Notes under the pieces: model-generated | What the model was told of the DNA's origin: nothing | The model's input: only the letters and a program-made list of their open reading frames with translations | Database searches by the model: none | In this document: positions 1 to 5,558 of the stretch, one piece after another | Numbering within the stretch: position 1 is the first letter of the stretch | How the letters are laid out: each line of letters starts with the position of its first letter | NCBI GenBank assembly: GCA_013139225.1 | Contig: WTBG01000023.1 | Coordinates: forward strand, 1-15,658 | Direction of reading: 5' to 3' | Length of the DNA: 15,658 bases | DNA from: Deltaproteobacteria bacterium | GTDB lineage: Bacteria > Desulfobacterota > WTBG01 | Program-made: the position numbers and the translations under genes

Positions 1-2
1 TA

Positions 3-386
3 ATAGTTTACAGCACATTTGAATCAACACGCCTTGATGACTTGTCACGGTGGTTTCCCAAATATGCAAAGGGAATAGACCAGGTTAAGAATAGATTGTG
101 GGACCTCTACCAGGTGATCCGCAGTAATGTGTACCATCCTCAATTTTATGGATCGTTTTCCATCAAAAATGTTCTCCCGGCACTAATTCCCGACATGAGC
201 TATGAAAATATGGAGGTGGCAGATGGCACGCAGGCAGGCCTTGCATACGAGAGAATGATACATGGAGGGCTTGGCTCAAAAGAAAGGCAGACTTTGAGAA
301 ATGCACTGCTTAAGTATTGCAGACAGGATACTATGGCAATGGTTAAATTATTGGAACATTTGAATAGACAAGATAGCAATCTATAA
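3..386 (+). CDS. DUF2779-type nuclease domain protein, C-terminal part (5' end outside window)
   Basis: The frame is open from the window edge, so the gene starts upstream; an internal TTG at 42 is not a credible start. The visible 127 residues match my recollection of the DUF2779 family C-terminus: an opening VYSTFESTRL segment (usually a YN-x-FEKTRL-like motif), a YHPQFYGSFSIKNVLPAL stretch, the SYENMEVADGTQA motif, and a final KYCRQDTMAMV helix. YCRQD fits the Y-x3-D motif of DEDDy 3'-5' exonucleases, so a nuclease of the RNase H-like fold is inferred. In this family the domain often follows a PD-(D/E)XK or Cas4-like N-terminal part, which cannot be seen here. The stop is TAA at 384-386. 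No terminator-like hairpin follows. The substrate and role are unknown. Confidence 0.85.
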   Translation: MVYSTFESTRLDDLSRWFPKYAKGIDQVKNRLWDLYQVIRSNVYHPQFYGSFSIKNVLPALIPDMSYENMEVADGTQAGLAYERMIHGGLGSKERQTLRNALLKYCRQDTMAMVKLLEHLNRQDSNL

Positions 387-432
387 TAAAAAGAAAGTAG
401 AGGGATATGTATACGTTGAGAAGGCTTTTATC

Positions 433-461
433 TTGACACTCACATAGTACTTTCCTATACT
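433..461 (+). promoter_or_regulatory. Near-consensus sigma-70 promoter
   Basis: TTGACA (433-438, 6/6) is followed by a 17-nt spacer and TATACT (456-461, 5/6). Initiation would fall near 468, giving a leader of about 58 nt before the antitoxin start at 526. It is one of the two promoters in the window with a perfect -35 and optimal spacing; the other precedes the trp leader. Confidence 0.7.
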
Positions 462-525
462 TATCTTATCAAAAGCAAACACCTGTCAATAAGGTATAAA
501 AACTTTAAAAATCGGGAGGCACTTA

Positions 526-765
526 GTGAAAGCAAGTCAGGAAACTGCTGAAGTTTTTTTTACAGCCTTTAAGGCTTTGGGGCGCACAGAAAAAGAGGCT
601 TTTATTGAGAAAATGATAAGTGATAACCGGCTGCGCAAGGATCTTCTTGATATTGCTCTTATAGAAGAAGCAAAGAAAGTAAAAGAAAAGTCCATTTCTG
701 CCAAGGAGTACTTTTTGCGACGACGCAAAACCGGGAGAACTTCTTGCATACAGAATATTGTATGA
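526..765 (+). CDS. Antitoxin-like protein, C-terminus altered by a fusion or deletion
   Basis: The start is GTG 526, supported by the Shine-Dalgarno sequence GGGAGG at 514-519. The predicted 79-residue protein is charged and helical. Residues 1 to about 66, ending AKEYFLRR, resemble the small antitoxins encoded just upstream of RelE/ParE-family toxins (pattern: M-K-x-S-x-x-T-A-x-V-F, then KEAFIEKMISD, DLLDIALIEEAKK, then S-x-x-EY near the end). The last about 13 residues (RKTGRTSCIQNIV) do not look native: they are an out-of-frame reading of toxin-tail DNA. I infer that the true antitoxin stop was lost when DNA between antitoxin and toxin was deleted. A strong promoter lies upstream at 433-461. 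The protein may still be made, but its partner toxin is absent here. The family assignment rests on pattern memory, not on a search. Confidence 0.6.
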   Translation: MKASQETAEVFFTAFKALGRTEKEAFIEKMISDNRLRKDLLDIALIEEAKKVKEKSISAKEYFLRRRKTGRTSCIQNIV

Positions 766-832
766 AATAGATGATCAGGTAAAAATTGTAAAAATCTATA
801 AAATTGCCCATCTCAAAGAAGTATATCGATAA
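728..832 (+). pseudogene. RelE/ParE-family toxin remnant (C-terminal tail only)
   Basis: In the +1 frame relative to the antitoxin, the bases read KPGELLAYRILYEIDD, then QVKIVKIYKIAHLKEVYR and a TAA stop at 830-832. The motif YRILYEIDD-x-VKIVKI-x-KIAH-x-x-EVYR is the conserved C-terminal beta-strand and catalytic tail of RelE/ParE-type plasmid-stabilisation toxins, normally residues about 55-90. The N-terminal half, with its helices and first strands, is missing. No start codon or ribosome site belongs to this frame, and it overlaps the antitoxin's abnormal tail. The simplest reading is an internal deletion of about 150 bases that joined the 3' end of the antitoxin gene to the 3' end of the toxin gene. 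A frameshift alone would not account for the missing half. Confidence 0.65.
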
Positions 833-925
833 TCCTCCTGGGAACAGTACATCACATCTTGCCTCATTTAGTTTCCCACTCCCCACCCTTCTAAGGGAAA
901 GCAGCATTTATTCCTTTACACCGCA

Positions 926-948
926 TTGAGATTACATTATTATCTCAA
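926..948 (+). promoter_or_regulatory. Inverted repeat upstream of WYL regulator, operator candidate
   Basis: TTGAGAT (926-932) and ATCTCAA (942-948) form a perfect 7-bp dyad with a 9-nt AT-rich centre. It lies 31 bases before the preferred ATG of the regulator and just upstream of a perfect TATAAT hexamer at 960-965. Its placement suits autoregulation by the DNA-binding protein encoded immediately downstream. No binding evidence exists in the sequence. Confidence 0.4.
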
Positions 949-959
949 CTACTACTGCA

Positions 960-965
960 TATAAT
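960..965 (+). promoter_or_regulatory. Possible -10 box of the WYL regulator gene
   Basis: A perfect TATAAT overlaps the upstream ATG codon at 964. At 17-nt spacing the -35 position reads TTATTA (937-942), a poor match that lies inside the inverted repeat at 926-948. If this box is used, transcription begins near 972, which would rule out the ATG at 964 and leave only a few untranslated bases before the ATG at 979. Confidence 0.3.
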
Positions 966-978
966 GAGGGAAAGAGTA

Positions 979-1953
979 ATGCCACGGGGTGATCAGCTTA
1001 TCAGACAGTGGGGGATATTAAGCCTTATAGAAGTACACCACTTCGGGATTACCATAGAAAATCTGGCAATGGAAGTTGGCTGTACTACAAGAACTATAAG
1101 AAGAGACATAGAAGCTTTGGAGATTGCAGGATTTCCTCTCTACACAGAGGACGTAGACGGAGAAGTGCGCTGGAAGCTGATGAACGAGTTTAAAAATGCA
1201 CACCATACACCTTTTACCATAACCGAACTCATCTCCCTCTACTTCAGCCGTGACCTCTTGAAGGTACTCAAGGGAACTCCATTTTATGATTCAATTGAGT
1301 CTATCCTGGATAAAATCAGAAAGACCATCTCACCCAACACACTGGCGCATCTCGCAAAATTGGAGGGTTCCTTCTACGCAGGCCATAAGAAACAAAAAGA
1401 CTATGGCCGCTACAAAGCATCTCTTGACAGTTTAATGGAGGCTACTGTTAAGAGTAATACTGTAGAGATGAAATATCACAGCATGTATTCCGATAAAACT
1501 ACCGTGAGGAAGGTTGATCCATACAAAATATGGTATTTTGATAATACGTTCTTCCTGGTTGGCAGATGTCACCGCCATGATGAAGTAAGAACGTTTGTAG
1601 TTGATCGAATAAAAGAATTGAGGACAACCAGGGAGAGTTTCCGTATCCCTTCTGATTTTTCTTTCCAAGACTATACGAAAGACAGTTTCGGTGTAATTCA
1701 CGACAAGAAAGTAAAGGTAGTGGTTAAGTTTGATAAAGAGGTGGCAGGATATATTAAAGAAAGAATCTGGCATCCCAGCCAGAAAATTAAACAGAGTAGG
1801 GACGGGAGTATTACAACTACCTATGATGTTGCTGGCAGCAAAGAGATCAAATACTGGGTTTTAAGCTATGGACAGCATGCCGAAGTATTAAAACCAAAAA
1901 CACTACGAGATGAAATTAAAAAAGACCTTTCTTTAGCCCTCAAACGCTACTAA
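979..1953 (+). CDS. WYL-domain HTH transcriptional regulator
   Basis: A 324-residue protein in the usual size range of YafY-like WYL regulators. Residues 1-60 form a DeoR-type winged helix-turn-helix: the family-typical MPRGDQL-x-RQW opening, then TIENLAMEVGCTTRTIRRDIEAL and GFPLYTE. The middle (about 150-235) is a WYL domain, with KVDPYKIWYFDNTFFLVGR and RTFVVDRIKEL; the signature tripeptide is degenerate (WYF). The end is a WCX-type dimer region (KVVVKFDKEVAGYI, WVLSYGQHAEVL). WYL domains bind nucleic acids or nucleotides, and such proteins often control phage-defence or DNA-damage genes, but no such target is visible nearby. ATG 979 is preferred over ATG 964 because MPRGDQL is the usual N-terminus, GAGGG at 966-970 lies at suitable spacing, and 964 overlaps TATAAT. 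It converges on the peptidase gene with 34 bases between them. Confidence 0.88.
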   Translation: MPRGDQLIRQWGILSLIEVHHFGITIENLAMEVGCTTRTIRRDIEALEIAGFPLYTEDVDGEVRWKLMNEFKNAHHTPFTITELISLYFSRDLLKVLKGTPFYDSIESILDKIRKTISPNTLAHLAKLEGSFYAGHKKQKDYGRYKASLDSLMEATVKSNTVEMKYHSMYSDKTTVRKVDPYKIWYFDNTFFLVGRCHRHDEVRTFVVDRIKELRTTRESFRIPSDFSFQDYTKDSFGVIHDKKVKVVVKFDKEVAGYIKERIWHPSQKIKQSRDGSITTTYDVAGSKEIKYWVLSYGQHAEVLKPKTLRDEIKKDLSLALKRY

Positions 1954-1987
1954 TTTGCTAATCACTCAAGATATCAATCCTATTTTA

Positions 1988-4081
1988 TCATTGAATGATC
2001 ACCCCAAATTTATTAAGTGTGCTTTTGTCCCGTATATCTTTTCTTATCATGTTCAGTGTTCTTCCCAAATCGGAACTAGCATAAGATTCTAATGTATCAA
2101 GAAGATCTTCAACTTTATCTATTAATTCCTCATTTAATATAACATTTTTACCCTGAAGAAGCACTCTGAAATCAGGCATGATTTCCAGGAGCATTGTGGC
2201 CGAATCTTCTCTTACATCCTGGTGTGCAATGATATGACTTACTAATTCGGCTCCATGTTTATAATAAAGATTTGTATATTTTCTTCCTGTCTCATTTTTT
2301 GCTAATACATTCCTTCGCAATTTTCTCAGCAGTTCTAAAGAAGAGGGTTGTTCTAAAACTGCCTGGGCCGGGCAGAAGATTGCAAAAGTTTTAAAATCAA
2401 AACCTGTTAGATCCTTGTCTTCCACTGAAAATTCATAAAATGGAGGATTGAATACATATTCACTTGAAATAGGTGTCAGTGTATAAGAACCATTTTCCAA
2501 ACCATTAAAAATATAATTGCCATTAACATTTGTCTTAAATGATAAGAAATTATCTTCTTCCTTATTCAGGTATATAGTTAATTCTTCTTCTCCATCCCCC
2601 GTAATATTACCGGAAACGGTAAAGGTATTAAAAAGAGGATCCAGAGGGAGAGCAACAGTTTTGGTATCACCATCATTAACAATAATATTACTTTTGAGAT
2701 TAGAACTGTATCTTTCAGAGTTTGCTGTGATCGTATAAACTCCCTCATTAACTGGTGATAAGCTGAAACTGCCATCAGCAGCAGTTTTGGTTGAATATTT
2801 ACTTTCCTCAACTTGGTCGTCTGTCCGGTCAGGGAACTCAGCCATGGTTTCAACCAATGCACCCTCAATACCCAGATTGGTAATAGCATTTATTACCTTG
2901 CCCGAAATAACACCACTTGACAATCCTTTTTCAAGACTCCAAATGTGAGAAGAAAATAGCAATCCTTGAGGATCGTTTCTTACAAGTGAGCTATTTTCTA
3001 CAACTGAAACCATTATACTATGACTGCCCTTTTTTAGGGTCGCGATATCGATGTTCAGAGCGGTATTGTTTTCACCTTCTTGCTTAACACCATCTATCTC
3101 CCAACTCACTTGTGTATTTTCATCAGGACCAGGGACTAATTCAATCTTGAATTGCAGGATGTTTGAATTTGAAGATAAGAAAACATTACTTTTATCTGGT
3201 GAATAATTATCGATTGGATCAACATAATCGTACAAATTAATTATCAGTGATTCTGAATTGATTGGTCCGTATGGAGCTCCTAGACTTCTCATGATAGAGT
3301 TGTGTGTAGGTCTGTAAATATCAGTAGCTTTGTACCTGGCTCCTTCATAAAGACCAACAGGGAAATCTCCTTCAAACTCCGGCGTTGGAAGAGGTGTTTC
3401 AATTTCGATCCAGTTCTTCCATGGAATATACTCAAGCTCCTTTTGATACGTTACATTGGGTTCTCTATCACCTTCAGGATATCCAGGGTAGGGCGTTTCG
3501 TACTCATCAGCCAGACCTCCAACAAGGTGACCTGCTTCGTGGAGGGCGATCCTGGCGGCCTTTTCATGATTAGAAAGTACCATGGTTGCACCACCACTAC
3601 CCCCATAGCTTTCATCATTTACGATGATCATGACGGCATCGAAAGATGGAATGATACATGCAATTTCAAAAGCTTTGGAATCATCAACGGTTAGCAGTCT
3701 AGTTATACCGTATGTATCATAGGTTGAATCCAAAGCCGTATCCACGTATAAATTGTCAGATGGATGGTCTGCTCCTGATTCATTGGAAATTACATCGATC
3801 CTGTAAACATTAATGAAATATTTATAATCACTCCAGGGAGAAGTACCAAAAAATTCTTTAATAACACGATCAACATCTTGATGATAATCATCAATCTCCA
3901 TAGATGTATATCCATCTCCCATGATTACCCATACCATCCTGTTGGCATCATCCCCATTGTCTCCAATCTTTTCAAAAAGGAATTGTGCTTGAATAGGGTA
4001 GGGGTTTAAAAATAGAATGAACAGGGGAAATACTATGCTAATAGATAATGCTTTAATATTTTTTCTTAGCTTTGTTTTCAT
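1988..4081 (-). CDS. Secreted M64-family zinc metallopeptidase with Ig-like repeats
   Basis: A 697-residue exported protein. Residues 1-33 are a signal peptide (basic start, hydrophobic core, cleavage near IQA-Q). The peptidase M64 domain (about 35-290) shows MVWVIMGDGYT and the zinc motif HEAGHLVGGLADEY (about 181-194: two His and Glu, with Asp as third ligand), plus a Met-turn-like NSIMRSLG. About 388-480 is a carboxypeptidase-regulatory-like beta sandwich (SGVISGKVIN, AADGSFSLSPV, GVYTITA), and about 485-567 is a second (TVSGNITGDG, NGNYIFNGLENGSYTLTP). The last about 130 residues begin FCPAQAVLEQ, LELLRKLRRNVL and GRKYTNLYYKHGAELVSHI, a diverged CFI-box-like C-terminal domain. The start is ATG at 4081; a TTG three codons upstream is possible, and neither has a clear ribosome site. 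It likely acts in the periplasm or outside the cell. It lies 49 bases downstream of a small membrane-protein gene, probably in one transcript. Confidence 0.85.
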   Translation of the reverse strand: MKTKLRKNIKALSISIVFPLFILFLNPYPIQAQFLFEKIGDNGDDANRMVWVIMGDGYTSMEIDDYHQDVDRVIKEFFGTSPWSDYKYFINVYRIDVISNESGADHPSDNLYVDTALDSTYDTYGITRLLTVDDSKAFEIACIIPSFDAVMIIVNDESYGGSGGATMVLSNHEKAARIALHEAGHLVGGLADEYETPYPGYPEGDREPNVTYQKELEYIPWKNWIEIETPLPTPEFEGDFPVGLYEGARYKATDIYRPTHNSIMRSLGAPYGPINSESLIINLYDYVDPIDNYSPDKSNVFLSSNSNILQFKIELVPGPDENTQVSWEIDGVKQEGENNTALNIDIATLKKGSHSIMVSVVENSSLVRNDPQGLLFSSHIWSLEKGLSSGVISGKVINAITNLGIEGALVETMAEFPDRTDDQVEESKYSTKTAADGSFSLSPVNEGVYTITANSERYSSNLKSNIIVNDGDTKTVALPLDPLFNTFTVSGNITGDGEEELTIYLNKEEDNFLSFKTNVNGNYIFNGLENGSYTLTPISSEYVFNPPFYEFSVEDKDLTGFDFKTFAIFCPAQAVLEQPSSLELLRKLRRNVLAKNETGRKYTNLYYKHGAELVSHIIAHQDVREDSATMLLEIMPDFRVLLQGKNVILNEELIDKVEDLLDTLESYASSDLGRTLNMIRKDIRDKSTLNKFGVIIQ

Positions 4082-4130
4082 GATGAGCAATATTGAATAA
4101 ATATCTTTATCAGGTTAGAGATTCAATTTA

Positions 4131-4673
4131 TCAAAAAATGTTTACTTCACCAATAAGTTCACTATTATCGGATCTTTCTAAAAGCATCTTTTGATTTGTT
4201 GTATATGGATATAAGGGTCTATTCGTTTTGTAAAATCTCATTCGACTGGCTTTATGAAGATTGGGTATTCGTATTACGAAATCAACCTCATCTCGTTGCA
4301 ATTCCCCTCCTTTGAGTTCCCCGGTCGATTCGTCAAAATAATCATAATAAAGTTTTCTGGGTACCTTAATATACTCCGCTTTCATTGTTACTCCGTCTTT
4401 TGAATCGAGGGTGTAGTAGAACGGGCTGATTTTAACTTTTCTCCCACCTCTTTTTTTAAGATCATGGATCGTTTTTAGACTGTTTAAGGTTATTTCACCT
4501 TGAGACCAGTGAAGATTTAATATTACACACCCATCTGACTTATATGGTGGCCATGATATGCGATATATAGCTATAGCGTCATTTATATTAACCGTTATGA
4601 GGTAAAAAATTGTAAGGATTGAGGCGACTAGCAAAATACGCCAGAGAGAAAATATTTCAGACATATTTTTCAT
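4131..4673 (-). CDS. Single-pass membrane-anchored protein of unknown function
   Basis: I do not recognise a family. The 180-residue product has one N-terminal hydrophobic segment (about 11-32, RILLVASILTIFYLITV followed by NINDAIAIY) that would act as an uncleaved anchor or signal. A hydrophilic beta-rich domain of about 145 residues follows and would face the periplasm. Landmarks are SWPPYKSDGCVILNLHWSQGE, a basic KKRGGRKVK patch, PRKLYYDYFDE and RMRFYKTNRPLYPYTT. It contains one cysteine. An AAGAAAG sequence lies directly before ATG 4673 and is better spaced for the in-frame ATG at 4664, so either may be the start. It is the first gene of a probable two-gene - strand unit with the M64 peptidase, so an accessory or substrate-related role is possible but unproven. 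Confidence 0.7.
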   Translation of the reverse strand: MKNMSEIFSLWRILLVASILTIFYLITVNINDAIAIYRISWPPYKSDGCVILNLHWSQGEITLNSLKTIHDLKKRGGRKVKISPFYYTLDSKDGVTMKAEYIKVPRKLYYDYFDESTGELKGGELQRDEVDFVIRIPNLHKASRMRFYKTNRPLYPYTTNQKMLLERSDNSELIGEVNIF

Positions 4674-4785
4674 CTTTCTTATTCCTATAAGACATTATTT
4701 CTTTAACGTTATTATTCTCATTTCATATCGGTAGTAAGGATTGGATTAAACAGTGAAAAATGTAAATATTTATTTATTGTTTTTT

Positions 4786-4813
4786 ATGGATTCCTGCTTA
4801 CGCAGGAATGACT
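4786..4813 (+). repeat. REP-like short hairpin repeat, copy 1
   Basis: A perfect 8-bp stem, ATTCCTGC (4790-4797) and GCAGGAAT (4802-4809), with loop TTAC, framed by TGG on the left and GAC on the right. It belongs to the widespread type TGGATTCC...GGAATGAC. A counterpart in the opposite orientation lies at 10801-10826. It is intergenic and directly followed by the longer repeat. Confidence 0.75.
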
Positions 4814-4815
4814 TC

Positions 4816-4864
4816 TGGATTTTCGCTCCCTGATCAGAGTCGAGGACAGGTTTCGCAGGGATGA
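4816..4864 (+). repeat. Dispersed 49-bp repeat, copy 1
   Basis: It aligns without gaps to 10721-10769 with 43 of 49 bases identical. The last 32 bases (4833-4864, beginning ATCAGAGTCGAGG and ending GCAGGGATGA) are identical. Like the short hairpin, it opens with TGGAT and closes with ATGA, so it looks like a hairpin of the same family with an enlarged loop. In this copy the left arm is degraded (TTTC where copy 2 has CCCT). Confidence 0.85.
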
Positions 4865-4911
4865 GAAGACTAGAAATTAGAGAGAGAGTAGTAATATTGA
4901 TAGAAGCTATT

Positions 4912-5089
4912 ATCCCAGAATTTGCAGTAGCCATCTACTACGGCTTGAAAATCCTTGCTGCAACGCTTGTTTCACGATTTTACTCCTCAACATATCTATG
5001 GATATGCCTTCGTCATAAAATCACTCCAACTGCACGTTTCGCTACGGTTTTCTGCGCCTCGCTACGATACCTACTGCAAAATCTGGGAT
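4912..5089. mobile_element. MITE-like element with 19-bp terminal inverted repeats
   Basis: Left end 4912-4930 (ATCCCAGAATTTGCAGTAG) and right end 5071-5089 (CTACTGCAAAATCTGGGAT) are inverted copies with 18 of 19 positions matching. Inside is a second dyad, GATTTTA (4976-4982) with TAAAATC (5016-5022), around a central 6-bp hairpin, CATATC/GATATG (4991-5006). CGCTACG occurs twice in the right half (5040-5046, 5060-5066 approximately). It has no coding capacity. About 178 bp with matched ends fits a non-autonomous transposon relic or a structured repeat. A clear target duplication is not visible. Confidence 0.65.
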
Positions 5090-5207
5090 TATTTTGAAAA
5101 AAATTTAAAAGCAGATGAAGAGCAAAATACATACCACAAAATACCTTGTGAATAAGTCATTACAAAACAAAGAAGTAGAAAATATTTGTTTAACAGATTG
5201 TAATAAG

Positions 5208-5241
5208 AATATCTCTTATGTGACATAATTATACAGATATT
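5208..5241. promoter_or_regulatory. Nested palindromes upstream of the trp promoter
   Basis: AATATCT (5208-5214) pairs with AGATATT (5235-5241). Between them lies the near-perfect 13-base palindrome TTATGTGACATAA (5216-5228, odd central base). The inner site ends 21 bases before the -35 hexamer, a position suited to an activator or repressor site. AT-rich DNA yields such dyads by chance, so this is only a candidate. Confidence 0.3.
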
Positions 5242-5249
5242 TTAAATAC

Positions 5250-5278
5250 TTGACAAAAAATGCATATTTTGCTAGTAA
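5250..5278 (+). promoter_or_regulatory. Promoter of the trp operon
   Basis: TTGACA (5250-5255, 6/6), a 17-nt spacer, then TAGTAA (5273-5278, 3/6), with an extended -10 TG at 5270-5271 that can compensate for the weak hexamer. TAAAAT at 5276-5281 is a better hexamer but would need a 20-nt spacer. Expected initiation near 5285 coincides with the ATG of the leader peptide. Confidence 0.55.
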
Positions 5279-5284
5279 AATGCT

Positions 5285-5401
5285 ATGTTTTTAGATATTA
5301 ATAATATCAAGCAAAATGGTTTGTTCGGCGAAGATTTAATCAAAATATTGCTCTGGTGGTGGAAAACTTCAACTTATCTATTACCACTGCTTTCAGTTTA
5401 A
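5285..5401 (+). CDS. trpL: trp operon leader peptide with three tandem Trp codons
   Basis: An in-frame ATG at 5285 opens a 38-codon frame ending TAA at 5399-5401. Codons 24-26 (5354-5362) are TGG TGG TGG, inside the context LLWWWKTSTY. Tandem Trp codons just upstream of trpE, followed by competing RNA hairpins, are the signature of ribosome-mediated attenuation: a ribosome stalls there when charged tRNA-Trp is scarce. No Shine-Dalgarno sequence precedes the ATG, and the predicted transcription start lies at about the same base, so translation may be leaderless. Otherwise a later codon such as TTG 5321 or 5348 is the start; the Trp run and stop are shared by all these choices. The frame is too short for routine gene calling. 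I am confident of its role, less so of its first codon. Confidence 0.8.
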   Translation: MFLDINNIKQNGLFGEDLIKILLWWWKTSTYLLPLLSV

Positions 5402-5455
5402 ATGAGTTTTAAAAAAAGCCGTGGTCAAGTATATTATTGCATCCACGGTTTTATT
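5354..5455 (+). terminator. trp attenuator: competing hairpins and intrinsic terminator
   Basis: Four segments can be read. Segment 1 is GTGGT (5356-5360), inside the Trp codons. Segment 2 is ACCAC (5383-5387). Segment 3 is GTGGT (5421-5425). Segment 4 is CCACGG (5443-5448). Segment 2 can pair with 1 or with 3; 2:3 is helped by GC (5389-5390) with GC (5418-5419). Segment 3 with 4 makes the terminator, AAAGCCGTGG (5415-5424) with CCACGGTTTT (5443-5452), 10 bp with one G-U pair and an 18-nt loop, followed by TTTTATT. Stalling on Trp codons would block segment 1, favour 2:3 and permit read-through into trpE. Confidence 0.7.
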
Positions 5456-5456
5456 C

Positions 5457-5504
5457 GAGCATAATAAAGCCATGGGTATTTAAACTCATGGCTTTATCAT
5501 GCTC
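5457..5504 (+). promoter_or_regulatory. Very stable hairpin between attenuator and trpE
   Basis: GAGCAT (5457-5462) pairs with ATGCTC (5499-5504). After an A/C mismatch, ATAAAGCCATG (5464-5474) pairs with CATGGCTTTAT (5487-5497). Three further inner pairs (GGT/ACT, one G-U) leave the loop ATTTAA. The hairpin is followed by AAAGTAGTTTTC, with no immediate U-tract, so it is not a standard terminator. It could protect or process the trpE messenger, act as a pause site, or be a repeat relic. Confidence 0.6.
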
Positions 5505-5558
5505 AAAGTAGTTTTCATTATAGTGTCCAGGAAGACTGAAGCTTAAGGATTAATATTG

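Larger units (their letters stand above)
4674..5284. other. Repeat-rich divergent spacer, no protein gene
   Basis: This spacer of about 610 bases separates the - strand membrane-protein gene from the trp leader. It holds, in order, a REP-like hairpin (4786-4813), a longer related repeat (4816-4864), a MITE-like element (4912-5089), nested palindromes (5208-5241) and the trp promoter (5250-5278). A 78-codon frame (4861-5097) exists but spans repeats and resembles no protein. Bases 5090-5207 are AT-rich with nothing recognisable. No good promoter for the - strand pair was found. Confidence 0.6.

Noticed and set aside
872..900. TTTCCC/GGGAAA inverted arms after the toxin remnant as a terminator
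   Set aside because: The inner stem is short, the loops are poor, and no T-run follows on either strand at suitable spacing.
3302..3694. 130-codon + strand frame opposite the M64 peptidase
   Set aside because: It lies wholly within the metallopeptidase coding region on the other strand, over the conserved zinc-motif part, and has no recognisable protein features.
4861..5097. 78-codon + strand frame in the spacer before the trp leader
   Set aside because: It starts at the end of a dispersed repeat and runs through the MITE-like element, has no ribosome site, and the translated sequence resembles no protein.
5271..5290. Possible TrpR-like operator because of CTAG in the -10 region
   Set aside because: There is no dyad around CTAG; GCTA recurs only as a direct repeat, so a TrpR box is not supported.
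5316..5339. ATG at 5316 as the trp leader start
   Set aside because: It is in a different frame from the Trp codons and stops after seven codons; the Trp-codon frame is reached from ATG 5285.
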